This document shows, piece after piece, positions 63,468-64,000 of a stretch of DNA of 64,000 bases. How positions within the stretch are numbered: position 1 is the stretch's first letter; the number at the start of each line of letters is the position of its first letter. Made by a program: the position numbers and the translations under genes. Below the pieces are notes generated by a model. The model made no database searches and was not told where the DNA came from. It saw nothing but the letters and a program-made list of their open reading frames with translations. This stretch comes from Hyphomicrobiales bacterium (lineage in GTDB: Bacteria; Pseudomonadota; Alphaproteobacteria; Rhizobiales; Rhizobiaceae): contig UBXV01000035.1 in NCBI GenBank assembly GCA_900469625.1, positions 1 to 64,000 on the forward strand, given 5' to 3'.

Positions 63468-64000
63468 CCCATACGGATGCGCGGGTCGACGATGGTATAG
63501 ATCATGTCGATCGCAAGGTTGATGAGAACGAACAGCGTCGTGTAGACGAGCACCAGACCGGTGATCAGCGGGAAGTCTCTAAACGAGATGCCCTGCAGCA
63601 GCAGGTAGCCGATGCCCGGCCAGGAGAACACGGTTTCGACGATGATGGCGCCGCTGATAAGGGTGCCGAATTCGAGACCGATGATCGTGATGACGGCAAT
63701 GAGCGCATTGCGGAACGCGTGGCGCCACAGCACGACGCGTCCGCTCATCCCCTTGGCGCGCGCCGTCATGACGTAATCCTCCTGCAGGTTCTCAAGCACC
63801 GAGGCGCGAGTGATCTGCATGATGATGCCTGTCATGTTGGTACCGAGGACCACGACGGGAAGCGCAAGGTGGCGAAGAGAGTCCCAAAGGGCGTCCCAGC
63901 GACCGGCAATGATCGCATCGACCGTCAGGAATCCGGTGACCCGTTCGACATTCAGGCCCCAGGTTTCCCGGCCACCTGACGGCAGCAGATTGAAGGTGCC
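63464..64000 (-). CDS. Peptide-type ABC transporter permease (DppB-like), partial
   Basis: The C-terminal 178 residues of a DppB-like permease; the frame stays open to the right window edge, so the N-terminal half lies outside. The coupling loop YVMTARAKGMSGRVVLWRHA and the ending VFSWPGIGYLLLQGISFRD are typical. Before it, TFNLLPSGGRETWGLNVE is the periplasmic loop. It is the promoter-side gene visible; the binding protein is likely upstream of the window. Confidence 0.9.
   Translation of the reverse strand, partial: GTFNLLPSGGRETWGLNVERVTGFLTVDAIIAGRWDALWDSLRHLALPVVVLGTNMTGIIMQITRASVLENLQEDYVMTARAKGMSGRVVLWRHAFRNALIAVITIIGLEFGTLISGAIIVETVFSWPGIGYLLLQGISFRDFPLITGLVLVYTTLFVLINLAIDMIYTIVDPRIRMG

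Noticed and set aside
1-64000. CRISPR arrays, tRNA or rRNA genes, intact transposases, attachment sites.
   Set aside because: No regular repeat-spacer pattern, cloverleaf sequence, rRNA or transposase motif was seen in the window.

Overview
The window looks like part of a GC-rich alphaproteobacterial genome, most likely a Rhizobiales soil or root-associated bacterium. The grounds are the codon use, the protein families, the dense ABC transporters each with its own regulator, and the HWE-kinase bacteriophytochrome. It carries almost no housekeeping genes apart from a glycine/serine operon and reads like a catabolic or accessory replicon. This placement is inference, since there is no rRNA, tRNA or replication gene to anchor it. 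I saw no CRISPR array, intact insertion sequence or prophage.

Layout: (1) 57-5424, a BMP-type (nucleoside-like) ABC transporter (binding protein, double ATPase, two permeases) divergent from a TetR regulator. (2) 5438-14975, a LysR regulator divergent from glyA-lpdA-gcvT-gcvH-gcvP-sdaA, a set sufficient on paper to turn glycine into serine and then pyruvate; an APC amino-acid permease follows on the opposite strand (15102-16499). (3) 17125-23405, a peptide-type ABC transporter under an XRE-cupin regulator, with a matching operator in both promoters. The last ATPase gene of this operon runs into a decayed fragment of a LivF-type ATPase. (4) 23946-30715, a sulfonate-type ABC transporter joined to a ferredoxin, an AprA/fumarate-reductase-like flavoprotein and a redoxin, beside a sulfite oxidase; no SsuD/TauD-type oxygenase is present. 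(5) 31741-42268, a tripartite tricarboxylate transporter with an isopropylmalate/tartrate-type dehydrogenase, an Ldh_2 oxidoreductase, a hydroxypyruvate-isomerase-like protein, an aldehyde dehydrogenase and small accessory proteins, divergent from a GntR regulator. (6) 42435-46244, a 1269-residue autotransporter-like protein built of Ig-like repeats. (7) 47053-54916, a split chromate transporter joined to a peptide-type ABC transporter and an RraA-like protein, divergent from a LysR regulator. (8) 55319-58403, a heme oxygenase and bacteriophytochrome histidine kinase pair. (9) 58675-59886, a CynX-like MFS transporter. (10) 59997-64000, a third peptide-type ABC operon containing two Rid-family proteins and cut by the window end.

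The recurring plan is one regulator divergent from one uptake-plus-catabolism operon, and in most such intergenic regions an inverted repeat that could be the operator can be read directly. The most unusual assembly is the organosulfur-like module at 23946-30715, whose redox chemistry is not the standard flavin monooxygenase route.
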